Assembly (NCBI RefSeq): GCF_014397245.1
Contig: NZ_JACLHY010000002.1
Location: 248,001 to 312,000, forward strand
Reading direction: 5' to 3'
From: Arenibacter arenosicollis
Lineage (GTDB): Bacteria; Bacteroidota; Bacteroidia; Flavobacteriales; Flavobacteriaceae
Length of the DNA: 64,000 bases
The notes under the pieces were generated by a model. It was not told the origin of the DNA, made no database searches, and saw nothing but the letters and a program-made list of their open reading frames with translations. A program made the translations under genes and the position numbers. This document shows positions 18,001 through 25,481 of this stretch, one piece after another; position 1 is the first letter of the stretch; each line of letters opens with the position of its first letter.

Positions 18001-20010
18001 CGAGGCCGCGGTAGACCCAGTTCGGCTCGCCGTAAAATTAAATGCTGTTGTGCCGCTGTTCCCTTCTGAAAGGGTTACCCCACCGCCCATCGACATTACA
18101 TCGTTGTCGTCGTTGGTTATCGTCCCCAACGCCGTCGCCGTTCCAACAGCATAACCCGCTGTCGGAGCGCTGAGCGTTACCGAAAAAGTCTCGTTAGGCT
18201 CCACCGTGGTGTCACCGTTGACATTTATTGTAATTGTCGCCGTGGAGGAACCTATCGCAAAGTTTGCCGTACCACTGGGAAACGTACCTCCAACGAAATC
18301 AGCACCGTTGGCAGGGTCAGCTCCGCTGCCCGTCACCGTAAATGTAGCCGTGGCCGCGGCCGCTGTCGACCCCGTACGGTTAGCCGTAAAATTAAAGGTC
18401 GTGCTGCCAGCATTCCCCTCGGATTGCGTCACATTGCCCCCCATGGACATATCATCACTGTCGTCGTTGGTTATCGTCCCCAGCGCCGTCGCCGTACCTA
18501 TGGTATAGCCAGCACTGGGTCCGCTCAGCGTTACCGCAAAAGTCTCGTTGGGCTCAACCGTAGTGTCACCACTTACGTTTATCGCTATCGCCGCCGTGGA
18601 GGAACCGATCGCAAAGGTCGCCGTCCCAGTAGGGAACGAGCCCCCAAAGTCCGCAGCGTTAGCGGGGTTCGCACCAGTGCTCGTCACCGTAAAGGTAGTC
18701 GTCGCGGCTGCCGCGGTAGACCCTGTCCGGCTCGCCGTAAAATTAAAGGCTGTTGCGCCGGTGTTCCCCTCTGAAAGGGTCACACCACCACCTATCGACA
18801 TCACATCGTTGTCGTCGTTCAGTATTGTATAAGTTGTGGAGGTTATGGCTCCAAGGGATGCGTCCCCTGTAGCGCCGCTAAGACCTAGCACGATTGTTTC
18901 GTTTGGCTCCACGCTTGAATCGTTCGTTATGGCAAGGGAAGGTATAGGAATTTCCGTTGCCGCCGTACCATCATAAACGCCTACCGGGATGGCAACTACC
19001 TGGGGACTTGCGAAAGTAAAATCTACCCCACTGGTCGCCGTACCAGTGCCAGAATTGGTCACCGTTACGTTAGTGGTGGCTGTAACTGTGCCCGTCACAA
19101 AAAGAGTCGGAAGGTTGTCCCCAGTGTTCTCCGGACCAGATCCGGCTGCCGAAGAAAAGGATACGGCAACAATATCATCATTTATAATGGTATAGGTTGA
19201 TGACGTAGGGCTATTCGTTGCAACAATATCACCATTTTGTCCACCAAAACCTAAAATAATTGTTTCGTCGGTCTCTACTATGGCATCTGAAATTATTGAA
19301 AGGCCCGTAGAAACAGCAGTATTATTATACAATCCAGGTGGAATATTCACCGTAGTGCTTGGTAAAGAATAATCCGCTATAGTTGCCGTACCACCTAGGG
19401 TCAATACGATGCCCGAAGAACCACTTTCCACTCTTCCATTCACTATTAACGTTGGCAAATTATTCCCTACATCTTCCTGAGCCGAACTGTTGGCAGTTGA
19501 AAATTGAACGGATGCATCGTTATCCTGTATCGTTACGGTAGCTTCATCTTGCGTACCAATTGCGCCAAAATCTGTATTATCCAAAGTTACAACAACAGTT
19601 TCATCACCCTCTATAAAAAGGTCATCTACAATTGATGTTACGTTTATTACTGCCTCATTTGGTAACCCAGTGCCTCCTGGCAATGTTATTGAACCCGACA
19701 AGGCCAAATAATCCGTATTTCCAGTACCTGTCGCGGACCCTGAAACTGAGTATAGTACTGTAATATCTGACCCTATCGCCTCACTGTTGAAAACTCTAAA
19801 TTGTCCATTATTCAATCCTGCCTCAGAAGCATCAGGATCTGAAGCCTCTATAGCAATTATCTGCCCATTAATTCCTGAACTAAGCATTAGCATAGCCCCT
19901 AAAAGCAATAGACATTTAAGCCTAAAAGAAACCAAAAGAATGGAAAGTATATTATATTGGGAAATTATTTTCATAACCGGTTCTTTCATACTAAGATTTA
20001 ACCGGGGCAT
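15034..20010 (-). CDS. Giant Calx-beta repeat adhesin with T9SS type-B sorting domain
   Basis: A 1658-residue secreted surface protein. Translation may begin at any of three Mets; 19974 or 19989 fits best with the signal peptide (ending GINGQ). About eight or nine Calx-beta-type repeats (NDDxxxxx...VEPNETFxVTLSxPxxG) fill residues 50-1085. An Ig-like segment follows (ICGPGTATISATVSAGGSLFWYSS within a longer block), then thrombospondin type-3 Ca-binding repeats (DSDGDGIINRDEN; DTDADGIDDG), a DUF11 domain and the gliding-motility-associated C-terminal domain. That domain reads FNQISPNGDGFNDAVYINCIE ... GTYFYILDLGDG ... KGWIQIIR, and is the type-B T9SS export signal. The protein is probably a calcium-stiffened adhesin exported via SprA (50440-57621). 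The middle three repeats are nearly identical at DNA level. Confidence 0.93.
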   Translation of the reverse strand: MPRLNLSMKEPVMKIISQYNILSILLVSFRLKCLLLLGAMLMLSSGINGQIIAIEASDPDASEAGLNNGQFRVFNSEAIGSDITVLYSVSGSATGTGNTDYLALSGSITLPGGTGLPNEAVINVTSIVDDLFIEGDETVVVTLDNTDFGAIGTQDEATVTIQDNDASVQFSTANSSAQEDVGNNLPTLIVNGRVESGSSGIVLTLGGTATIADYSLPSTTVNIPPGLYNNTAVSTGLSIISDAIVETDETIILGFGGQNGDIVATNSPTSSTYTIINDDIVAVSFSSAAGSGPENTGDNLPTLFVTGTVTATTNVTVTNSGTGTATSGVDFTFASPQVVAIPVGVYDGTAATEIPIPSLAITNDSSVEPNETIVLGLSGATGDASLGAITSTTYTILNDDNDVMSIGGGVTLSEGNTGATAFNFTASRTGSTAAAATTTFTVTSTGANPANAADFGGSFPTGTATFAIGSSTAAIAINVSGDTTVEPNETFAVTLSGPSAGYTIGTATALGTITNDDSDDMSMGGNVTQSEGNAGSTTFNFTANRTGSTAAAATATFTVTGSGADPANGADFVGGTFPSGTANFAIGSSTATITINVNGDTTVEPNETFSVTLSAPTAGYAVGTATALGTITNDDNDVMSMGGGVTLSEGNSGTTAFNFTASRTGSTAASATASFTVTGSGADPANGTDFVGGTLPGGTANFAIGSSTAAITINVSGDTAVEPNETFTVTLSGPSPGYTIGAPATAQGTITNDDSYIASITANDPTSTEAGTTTGQFTVDLGTINTTGSAIVVNYTIATGGSNATNTTDYGTLSGSVSIANNQRSGLITVAPVDDELVEGPETVILTLATGTGYTLAVAPNNTATVTIEDNDSYIATITATTPDASESPLTAGSYTVGLNTANITGNPIVVNYTVGGTATPDSDYIAPSGTVSIPNAQESSTITVTPINDTEVEAAESVNVTLRSGTGYNVGSPNNATVSITSEDRAGVSIDDVLVNEGDGSASFTVTLNRAVLFGTNVTYSTANNTATAGSDYVSKSGSVSFLGFNGETKTIVIDILEDTVSEGTETFFVNLNNATGFAQIGKAQGIGTIADNDNCIEAPLINTTPTIFCEDFKQDLDAYTDTVIPSGFELIWSSSSDFSITGARLGSSEVDFAATFYGFLFNSGSGCVSPPLEVTLVRNEPPEILSTTPTTICGPGTATISATVSAGGSLFWYSSTSDSLPLGEGSTFTTPNNTATTIYYVEASANQCVSERIGVTVTMADPVLPGTTTDDAACSITGGGPTTLDLDTTRTGGTSGEWTIVGTPPGTVTIGSDNVVDFEGAADGEYIFRFTTNTAVSPCVNESVDVTIAVTTCTVDSDGDGIINRDENALGLDPNNRDTDADGIDDGVEVGPDISNPIDTDDDGIIDALDSNILDSDNDGIVDQLDPANNNPCIPNISDACQIDLGIEKVVDLESVLVEREVTFTVTLTNLSQIMVSNVAVNDLVSPALGFEYISSTVTSGTYNEIAGVWQLDEILADEVNTLTITARVPEIGTYQNVAAIVDSFPEDSNATNNTATATVTVTPRSTSECGFLFNQISPNGDGFNDAVYINCIEDYPNNTLEIYDRYGNEVFKASSYDNTWMGTGKNGDLPKGTYFYILDLGDGTEVRKGWIQIIR
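17755..18815 (-). repeat. Three tandem ~354-bp repeats encoding Calx-beta domains
   Basis: Three adjacent units of 117-119 residues each start NDDxDxMSxGGxVTxSEGN and end with GTIT. Matching DNA blocks recur at about 17832, 18188 and 18542. The units are visibly richer in G and C than the flanks. The high similarity points to recent expansion or gene conversion inside the adhesin, and such a tract is prone to copy-number change. Confidence 0.88.
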
Positions 20011-20269
20011 AGATAGACCATACCCCTACAAAATGGGCAATCAATATTAAGAAAAAATACCCCACAAGCCTAACAATACTGCTTAAATATGAATTTATCA
20101 GGTGAAAAGCAAACATAGAAAGATCAGCGTATTTAAAACATACCTTCTCCAAGGCATTTTGGTGATGATAACAGTTGTTAATTTTATTTATTTCCCTCTA
20201 AGAAACATGTCAGAGAATAGCTCATTAACCCAACTCTGCATACTTACACTACTAGCTGCTATTTGTCCC
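20011..20269. other. AT-rich spacer between the two adhesin genes
   Basis: About 260 bp without a convincing gene. It is long enough to hold a separate promoter for the larger adhesin, but no consensus TTG/TAnnTTTG pair was found, so the two genes may or may not be co-transcribed. Confidence 0.4.
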
Positions 20270-22858
20270 TTATCCCATTATCTGAATCCATCCTTTTTTT
20301 ACTTCGGTACCATCCCCCAAATCCAACATATAAAAATAGGTGCCTTTTGGCAAAATTCCATTTTTCCCCGTTCCATCCCAAGAATTATCATATCCCCGTG
20401 CTGCATACACCTTATTACCATAACGATCAAAGATTTCCAAAGATATATTGGAATATTCCTCAATACAATTTATCACAAGTTTATCATTGATTCCATCCCC
20501 ATTAGGCGATATCTGATTAAAAACAAACCCGCAGGCATCTACCGATCTAGCCCCCACGCGGACAGTGACCGATGCCACATTATTGGCTACATTGTCATCT
20601 TTGGGCAAAGAGGAAACTAGGGCAACCGTATTTTGGAACACACCTTCTTGCAGAACGCGAGCTTCAATTTGCAATGTGAATATTGCCTCCCCATCAACTT
20701 CATTAAGCAGCCAAACACCTCTTTGGGGGTCATAAAGACCACTATCCACTGTATGCGAAATATACTGAAAACCTAACGAGGCATCTATAAGTTCATTTAT
20801 TCTGACATCCACGGCATCCAACGTGGTTAGATTATATAAGATGATGGTGAAATTTATTTGATCTCCAACAATTGGGTTGGGGTTATCTACCTCGAGCTCC
20901 AATGCAAAATCTACCCCACATCCAGCCGTAGCCTTTGGTACACATGGTTCATCATTGGCAGGGTCCTTTTGGTCCACCACACCATCCTCATCAGCATCCA
21001 AAATGTTAGACTCAAGCGCATCTATAATTGAATCCCCATCCTCATCAAGGGCATTGTTTACATCTGAGCCAACTTCTACATCATCCCGTATACCGTCCCC
21101 GTCCGTATCCGGGTCGTTAACATCAGTTCCCAATACCATTTCTGCCGAATCCAAGAGACCGTCCTTATCCGAATCCAAAGTACATTCACTTACAGTAATA
21201 ACCACCTCAACACTAGCACTCGGACATACATTATTTGTGTTTGAGGTGGTAAATCGGAATACATAATCCCCCGATGAAGCGCCTAAAAAATTAACCACAT
21301 TCCCTGACCCTATTGATATTGCACTGGGAGGTGTCCCAACAATACTCCACCCACCTGTAGAACCACCGACCCTTGTATTGTCTAGATCTACGCTTGTAAC
21401 TCCATTTCCACCCACATTACAGGCCGAGGTATTGGTTGTAGTTCCCGGGCTGGATTCCTCGATTACTGTAACCCTAACCGGTAAGCGAGCTGAGGCACAA
21501 CCGTTTGCCGAAGCTTCCACGAAGTAATCCGTTGTTCGAGAATTAATAGGGGTTGTAAAGTTCCTTCCCTCCGCCAATACTTGAACGCTTGAAGCTGATG
21601 AATACCACAGTACACTTCCGCCCGCACTAACTGTAGCACTTAAATTGGCCCTTCCTGACCCACAAATAGTAGCAGGTTCCGTGCCTAATACCTGAGGAAT
21701 TTCGCTCTGTACCACATTAATTTCCAAAGGGGGGCTATTACAATTAGCTCCTTCATGATAAAAGTAACCATAATAGGATGCTGCATTATTCACAATAGAA
21801 CTTGTCAAGTGTGCACCTGTATTGCTAAAATCGCTACTGCTGCTCCATATCAAAACTGAACCCGAAGGTATGGGACTGTTATTATATTCATTTAAATTTT
21901 GACTGAATGCCTGACAGAACACAGTGGATATGTCAGGATTTTGCGCAGGTGCCGTTTCGCCAGCAGGACAACTAAAGTCATCATCCCTATTAATTACGCT
22001 TACCGTCTTATTGGGAACTCCCGCATAGTCATCATCACTTTCCTTTATTCCGATGGTAATGAGATAGGAGATATCACCATCCATTATTTCATCATCAACC
22101 GGTTCTATGTTTACCGTTTGCGGGGAACTCCACTTATCCTTCTTAAATTTTACTTCATCTTTGGAAACAACACCCTCGGTAGTATCACCCGAATTTATGA
22201 AAAGGGTAACATCCTCTTCTGGCCTGGCAGACAGCACTATGCTTAAGGACACAGAAGACCCATCTTCCCTTGTAGTTACTGTTTGCGGAGTCACGATAAA
22301 ATCGGCCTCATCATTATCCTCATTGGCCACTTGTACATCCGCTATTTCATCTTCCTTTAGGTCGTCATAATCGTCATCCTTAGCATCAATCTTATCTATA
22401 TAAATCCTATAATTAACCGTTCCATCAACAACATCATCATCCACACCAGTTACAGTAATGATTTGTGGAATATTCCAATCCTTGGAATCAAAGCTCACCT
22501 CTTCCTTATCGATCTTTCCCTCGGACTCATCACTACTTTTTAAATCAATTTTCACCTTCCCTTTCGGTTTGGAATTCAGGACAATTGTAAAAAATGCTGT
22601 CCTACCTGATTCATTGGTATTTCTACTAATGGCACCAACCGTAATTCCAGCTCTTTCCTGCAAGAGAAAAGATTCAATTTCTACAGACTCAAAATTATCA
22701 GTAAGCCCTTTTGTAGATTCGAATGCATATAAACCCTGTTTTAGGGCAAAAGATGAAATTTCAAAACTACCAATAGGAATCATAACCAATAAAACCAAAA
22801 GCAAGTGCTTCCAGCCTAATCGAAACATGGTAGTATAGGGATTTTCAAGTGTTTTCAT
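20270..22858 (-). CDS. Second adhesin, paralogous C-terminus, T9SS type-B sorting domain
   Basis: An 862-residue secreted protein with a signal-like N-terminus (WKHLLLVLLVMIPIGS). Two Calx-beta-like modules come first (KIDKEEVSFDSKDWNIPQII; VSKDEVKFKKDKWSSPQTV). From about residue 300 the protein is a clear paralogue of the C-terminal block of the larger adhesin: SSSSDFSNTGAHLTSS, TICGSGRANLSATVSAGGSV, thrombospondin type-3 repeats (DSDKDGLLDSAE), DUF11, and the type-B sorting domain FNQISPNGDGINDKLVINCIE ... KGWIQIMG. Export by the T9SS and surface display are expected. It lies just upstream of the larger adhesin, and the nearby PorP/SprF and PorE-like genes may serve both. Confidence 0.92.
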   Translation of the reverse strand: MKTLENPYTTMFRLGWKHLLLVLLVMIPIGSFEISSFALKQGLYAFESTKGLTDNFESVEIESFLLQERAGITVGAISRNTNESGRTAFFTIVLNSKPKGKVKIDLKSSDESEGKIDKEEVSFDSKDWNIPQIITVTGVDDDVVDGTVNYRIYIDKIDAKDDDYDDLKEDEIADVQVANEDNDEADFIVTPQTVTTREDGSSVSLSIVLSARPEEDVTLFINSGDTTEGVVSKDEVKFKKDKWSSPQTVNIEPVDDEIMDGDISYLITIGIKESDDDYAGVPNKTVSVINRDDDFSCPAGETAPAQNPDISTVFCQAFSQNLNEYNNSPIPSGSVLIWSSSSDFSNTGAHLTSSIVNNAASYYGYFYHEGANCNSPPLEINVVQSEIPQVLGTEPATICGSGRANLSATVSAGGSVLWYSSASSVQVLAEGRNFTTPINSRTTDYFVEASANGCASARLPVRVTVIEESSPGTTTNTSACNVGGNGVTSVDLDNTRVGGSTGGWSIVGTPPSAISIGSGNVVNFLGASSGDYVFRFTTSNTNNVCPSASVEVVITVSECTLDSDKDGLLDSAEMVLGTDVNDPDTDGDGIRDDVEVGSDVNNALDEDGDSIIDALESNILDADEDGVVDQKDPANDEPCVPKATAGCGVDFALELEVDNPNPIVGDQINFTIILYNLTTLDAVDVRINELIDASLGFQYISHTVDSGLYDPQRGVWLLNEVDGEAIFTLQIEARVLQEGVFQNTVALVSSLPKDDNVANNVASVTVRVGARSVDACGFVFNQISPNGDGINDKLVINCIEEYSNISLEIFDRYGNKVYAARGYDNSWDGTGKNGILPKGTYFYMLDLGDGTEVKKGWIQIMG

Positions 22859-23006
22859 GCGCCAACTGAAGGATTTGCTTAGTAATCTAACAGCAGGATA
22901 AAAGTCACTGTAAAATTAGGGTGACCAATAGTACACAAATAATATCTCTAAAATTGACAAATTCCAATATAAAATGAACTCAATCGAATATTGAAAGTGA
23001 ACTTAA

Positions 23007-23891
23007 TTACTCCAGTTCCGCAGACATAGTTTCAGCTCCAGGATGAATTTTTTTCACCAAGCCTTGAAGTACCTTCCCCGGACCTACTTCCGTAAATAAA
23101 GTTGCGCCATCAGCTACCATTTGCTGTACGCTTTGGGTCCATTTTACAGGGGCAGTTAACTGGGCAATTAAATTTGCTTTTATAGCCTCTGGATCGTTAA
23201 CCGCAGTGGTAGGCACATTTTGGTATATGGCACAGCTTGGTATATTGAAAACTGTATTCTCTATAGCAGCTGCCAATTCTTCCCTTGCAGGCTCCATTAA
23301 GGGCGAGTGAAACGCTCCTCCAACTGGCAGTACCAAAGCCCTTCGGGCACCGGCTTCCTTCAATTTTTCACAAGCGGCATTTATGGCATCCACGTCACCG
23401 GAGATTACCAATTGTCCGGGACAATTGTAATTGGCCGGAACAACAATACCAGGTATCTCGGCGCATATTTTTTCAACAATAGCATCATCCAAACCTAAAA
23501 CAGCTGCCATCGTGCTTGGCTGTATTTCACAGGCCTTTTGCATTGCCATTGCACGTTGGAACACCAGCTTTAATCCATCTTCAAAATTCAGGGCCCCATT
23601 GGCCACCAACGCTGAAAATTCGCCCAAGGAATGACCTGCCACCATATCTGGTTTAAAACTATCGCCCATAACCTTGCTCATGATTACCGAATGCAAAAAG
23701 ATGGCCGGCTGAGTAACCTTCGTTTCCTTTAAGTCCTCCGGAGTACCCTCGAACATAAGATCGGTAATGGAAAAATCTAAAATCTCATTAGCGGTTTCAA
23801 ACATTTTTTGCGCTAAGGGATACTTTTCATAAAGATCCAATCCCATTCCTACAAATTGTGCTCCTTGACCAGGAAAAATATATGCGTTCAT
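23007..23891 (-). CDS. fabD: Malonyl-CoA:ACP transacylase
   Basis: A 294-residue cytosolic enzyme that moves malonyl from CoA to acyl carrier protein, the entry step of fatty-acid elongation. Visible family signatures: FPGQGAQFVGMG at residues 6-17, the nucleophile elbow GHSLGEFSALV with catalytic Ser88, and GGAFHSPLM with catalytic His195; the substrate-binding Arg in FQRAMAMQ is Arg113. The length is normal for FabD. It stands alone here, away from the fab/acpP cluster in which it is found in many other bacteria. A consensus -7 box (23923-23930) lies about 30 bp upstream. Confidence 0.97.
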   Translation of the reverse strand: MNAYIFPGQGAQFVGMGLDLYEKYPLAQKMFETANEILDFSITDLMFEGTPEDLKETKVTQPAIFLHSVIMSKVMGDSFKPDMVAGHSLGEFSALVANGALNFEDGLKLVFQRAMAMQKACEIQPSTMAAVLGLDDAIVEKICAEIPGIVVPANYNCPGQLVISGDVDAINAACEKLKEAGARRALVLPVGGAFHSPLMEPAREELAAAIENTVFNIPSCAIYQNVPTTAVNDPEAIKANLIAQLTAPVKWTQSVQQMVADGATLFTEVGPGKVLQGLVKKIHPGAETMSAELE

Positions 23892-23922
23892 ACGTTTGTT
23901 TTTATACTATTTAATGTTGAGG

Positions 23923-23930
23923 CAAAAATA
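23923..23930 (-). promoter_or_regulatory. Consensus -7 element (TATTTTTG) before fabD
   Basis: Exact TAnnTTTG match on the minus strand about 31 bp upstream of the fabD start. No TTG at the expected -33 spacing was seen. Confidence 0.5.
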
Positions 23931-24055
23931 AGATTATTTGATTAGGTGTTTGCCTTGAATACTAAGAATTAGTTTTTCTTTTGGCTCCTAACCTAATTCA
24001 TTAAAATTTTCAATTAACATCTATAAAATAATCATCAATCGTTTAATCACTAAAA

Positions 24056-24565
24056 TTACTCCTTAAACCAACTCGAATATTTTACGTAACTATTGGCAAT
24101 TCGCTCTACCTCACCAACACTTAAGTCAGTACTGATATCCTTTATCTTTTTGGCCGGCATGCCCGCAAAAACAGTACCCGAAGGTACGCGAGTTCCCTTT
24201 GTAACCACGGCACCGGCTGCAATAATACTATTGCTTTCAACAACACAATCATCCATAACAATACTGCCCATTCCTATTAACACATTGTCATGTATAGTAC
24301 ACCCGTGTACAATGGCATTGTGCCCTATGGAAACATTATTGCCAATATTGGTGGGCGACTTTAAATAAGTGCAATGTATAACAGCACCGTCCTGCACATT
24401 TACCTTATTTCCCATTTTTATATAATGAACATCACCCCTTAAGACCGCATTGAACCAAACACTACATTGGTTTCCCATGACTACATCTCCAACAATGGTG
24501 GCATTCTCAGCTATATAACAATCCTCACCTATCTGGGGCGATTTCCCGTTAATGGTTTTAATCAT
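24056..24565 (-). CDS. Gamma-carbonic-anhydrase-like hexapeptide-repeat protein
   Basis: A 169-residue left-handed beta-helix protein of the gamma-carbonic anhydrase/YrdA/PaaY group. Hexapeptide turns run through the first 140 residues (IGEDCYIAENATIVGDVVMG, IGNNVSIGHNAIVHG). The three zinc-ligand histidines are in place at His64, His82 and His87, and the Arg43/Asp45 pair (LRGDVHYI) that stabilises the trimer is present. Zinc binding and a trimer are therefore expected. Many members have no proven carbonic anhydrase activity, so the reaction is left open. The gene is monocistronic by spacing. Confidence 0.92.
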   Translation of the reverse strand: MIKTINGKSPQIGEDCYIAENATIVGDVVMGNQCSVWFNAVLRGDVHYIKMGNKVNVQDGAVIHCTYLKSPTNIGNNVSIGHNAIVHGCTIHDNVLIGMGSIVMDDCVVESNSIIAAGAVVTKGTRVPSGTVFAGMPAKKIKDISTDLSVGEVERIANSYVKYSSWFKE

Positions 24566-24677
24566 TTTGATTTATTTAATTATTTGGCGAGGTTTAATTT
24601 TAGAGCTCCCCATTCCCATTTTTAAGTGGCCTACCTATATCAGGGACTTGCAACCTTATACTTGATGCAAATTTATG

Positions 24678-25409
24678 CTATTCAAAATACGATAACAAAT
24701 TCTTCTTTTTTGAAGCGGAAACCATTATTTCCTTACCATTGGAAATTACCACACTACCCCCCTTGCCCCGCTTATATTGGACCACTTCGTTAACATTTAC
24801 CAAATACGACTTATGGATTCGGGCAAAGGCATATTCCCCTAAGGCCTCCTCGAAATATTTCAAAGTTTTACTTACCAGGATCTTTTTATTCTCCAAATAC
24901 AGTTCCGTGTAATTGTCATCTGCCTTGCAATATAAAATATCGGCCACATTCAGTACCTGAAAGCCATCTTGTTGTGGCAGGGTGATCTTACCGTCCACCT
25001 TATTGAATTTTGGCGTAAGTATGTGATTCTCTATCGCTTTTTCCTTTGCCCTTATTTCAGTTACATATTCCACTGCCTTTATAAGTTCGTCTATGCTAAT
25101 GGGCTTCATTAAATAGTAGGCCGCATGGGCGTTAAGGGCATCTACAGCGTATTGATTATATGCGGTCACAAAAACGGTTTCGAAATCACGGTCCGGCATC
25201 TGATCCAATAAATCAAAAGCATTTCCAAATGGCATTTCCACATCCAGAAACACCAAATCCAGGTCATTCCCTTTGATTAGGGCAAGTCCTTCCGCAATGG
25301 TTGCCGCCTCCCCTACCAGACTTACAATAGGACAATATTTGGCCAAATAATTACGTAGAATTTCCCTGCTATTTACTTCGTCTTCTACAATTATAGCATT
25401 TAACTTCAT
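24678..25409 (-). CDS. LytTR-family response regulator
   Basis: A 243-residue two-component regulator. The receiver domain occupies residues 1-120, with acidic residues Glu9/Asp10, phospho-acceptor Asp56 in DLVFLDVEMP, Thr in FVTAYNQYAVDAL and Lys in YLMKPIS. The LytTR DNA-binding domain (about 140-243) shows DILYCKADDNYTELYLENKK and FARIHKSYLVNVNEV. It lies 72 bp downstream of the histidine kinase gene on the same strand and is its evident partner. LytTR regulators bind direct repeats upstream of envelope and secretion genes; targets here are unknown. Confidence 0.96.
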   Translation of the reverse strand: MKLNAIIVEDEVNSREILRNYLAKYCPIVSLVGEAATIAEGLALIKGNDLDLVFLDVEMPFGNAFDLLDQMPDRDFETVFVTAYNQYAVDALNAHAAYYLMKPISIDELIKAVEYVTEIRAKEKAIENHILTPKFNKVDGKITLPQQDGFQVLNVADILYCKADDNYTELYLENKKILVSKTLKYFEEALGEYAFARIHKSYLVNVNEVVQYKRGKGGSVVISNGKEIMVSASKKKNLLSYFE

Positions 25410-25481
25410 TCTTGGATATTATAACATATTGAAAATATTGTAGGCCTAAGTGACATGCAAACTAGACACCTTATTATTTTA

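Noticed and set aside
17755-18815. Regular repeats considered as a CRISPR array
   Set aside because: Units are about 354 bp, in frame and protein-coding; no short repeats with unique spacers.
15733-19195. Many long plus-strand frames opposite the large adhesin (for example 15733-16362 and 17542-18069)
   Set aside because: They are antisense to a repeat-rich gene with clear domains; their composition is low-complexity and repeats in step with the Calx-beta units. No start signals or domains.
20102-20620. A 172-residue plus-strand frame overlapping the second adhesin
   Set aside because: Its middle part mirrors the antisense of the conserved sorting domain; the same pseudo-protein appears opposite the first adhesin at 15046-15273. 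It is a shadow of the conserved coding strand.
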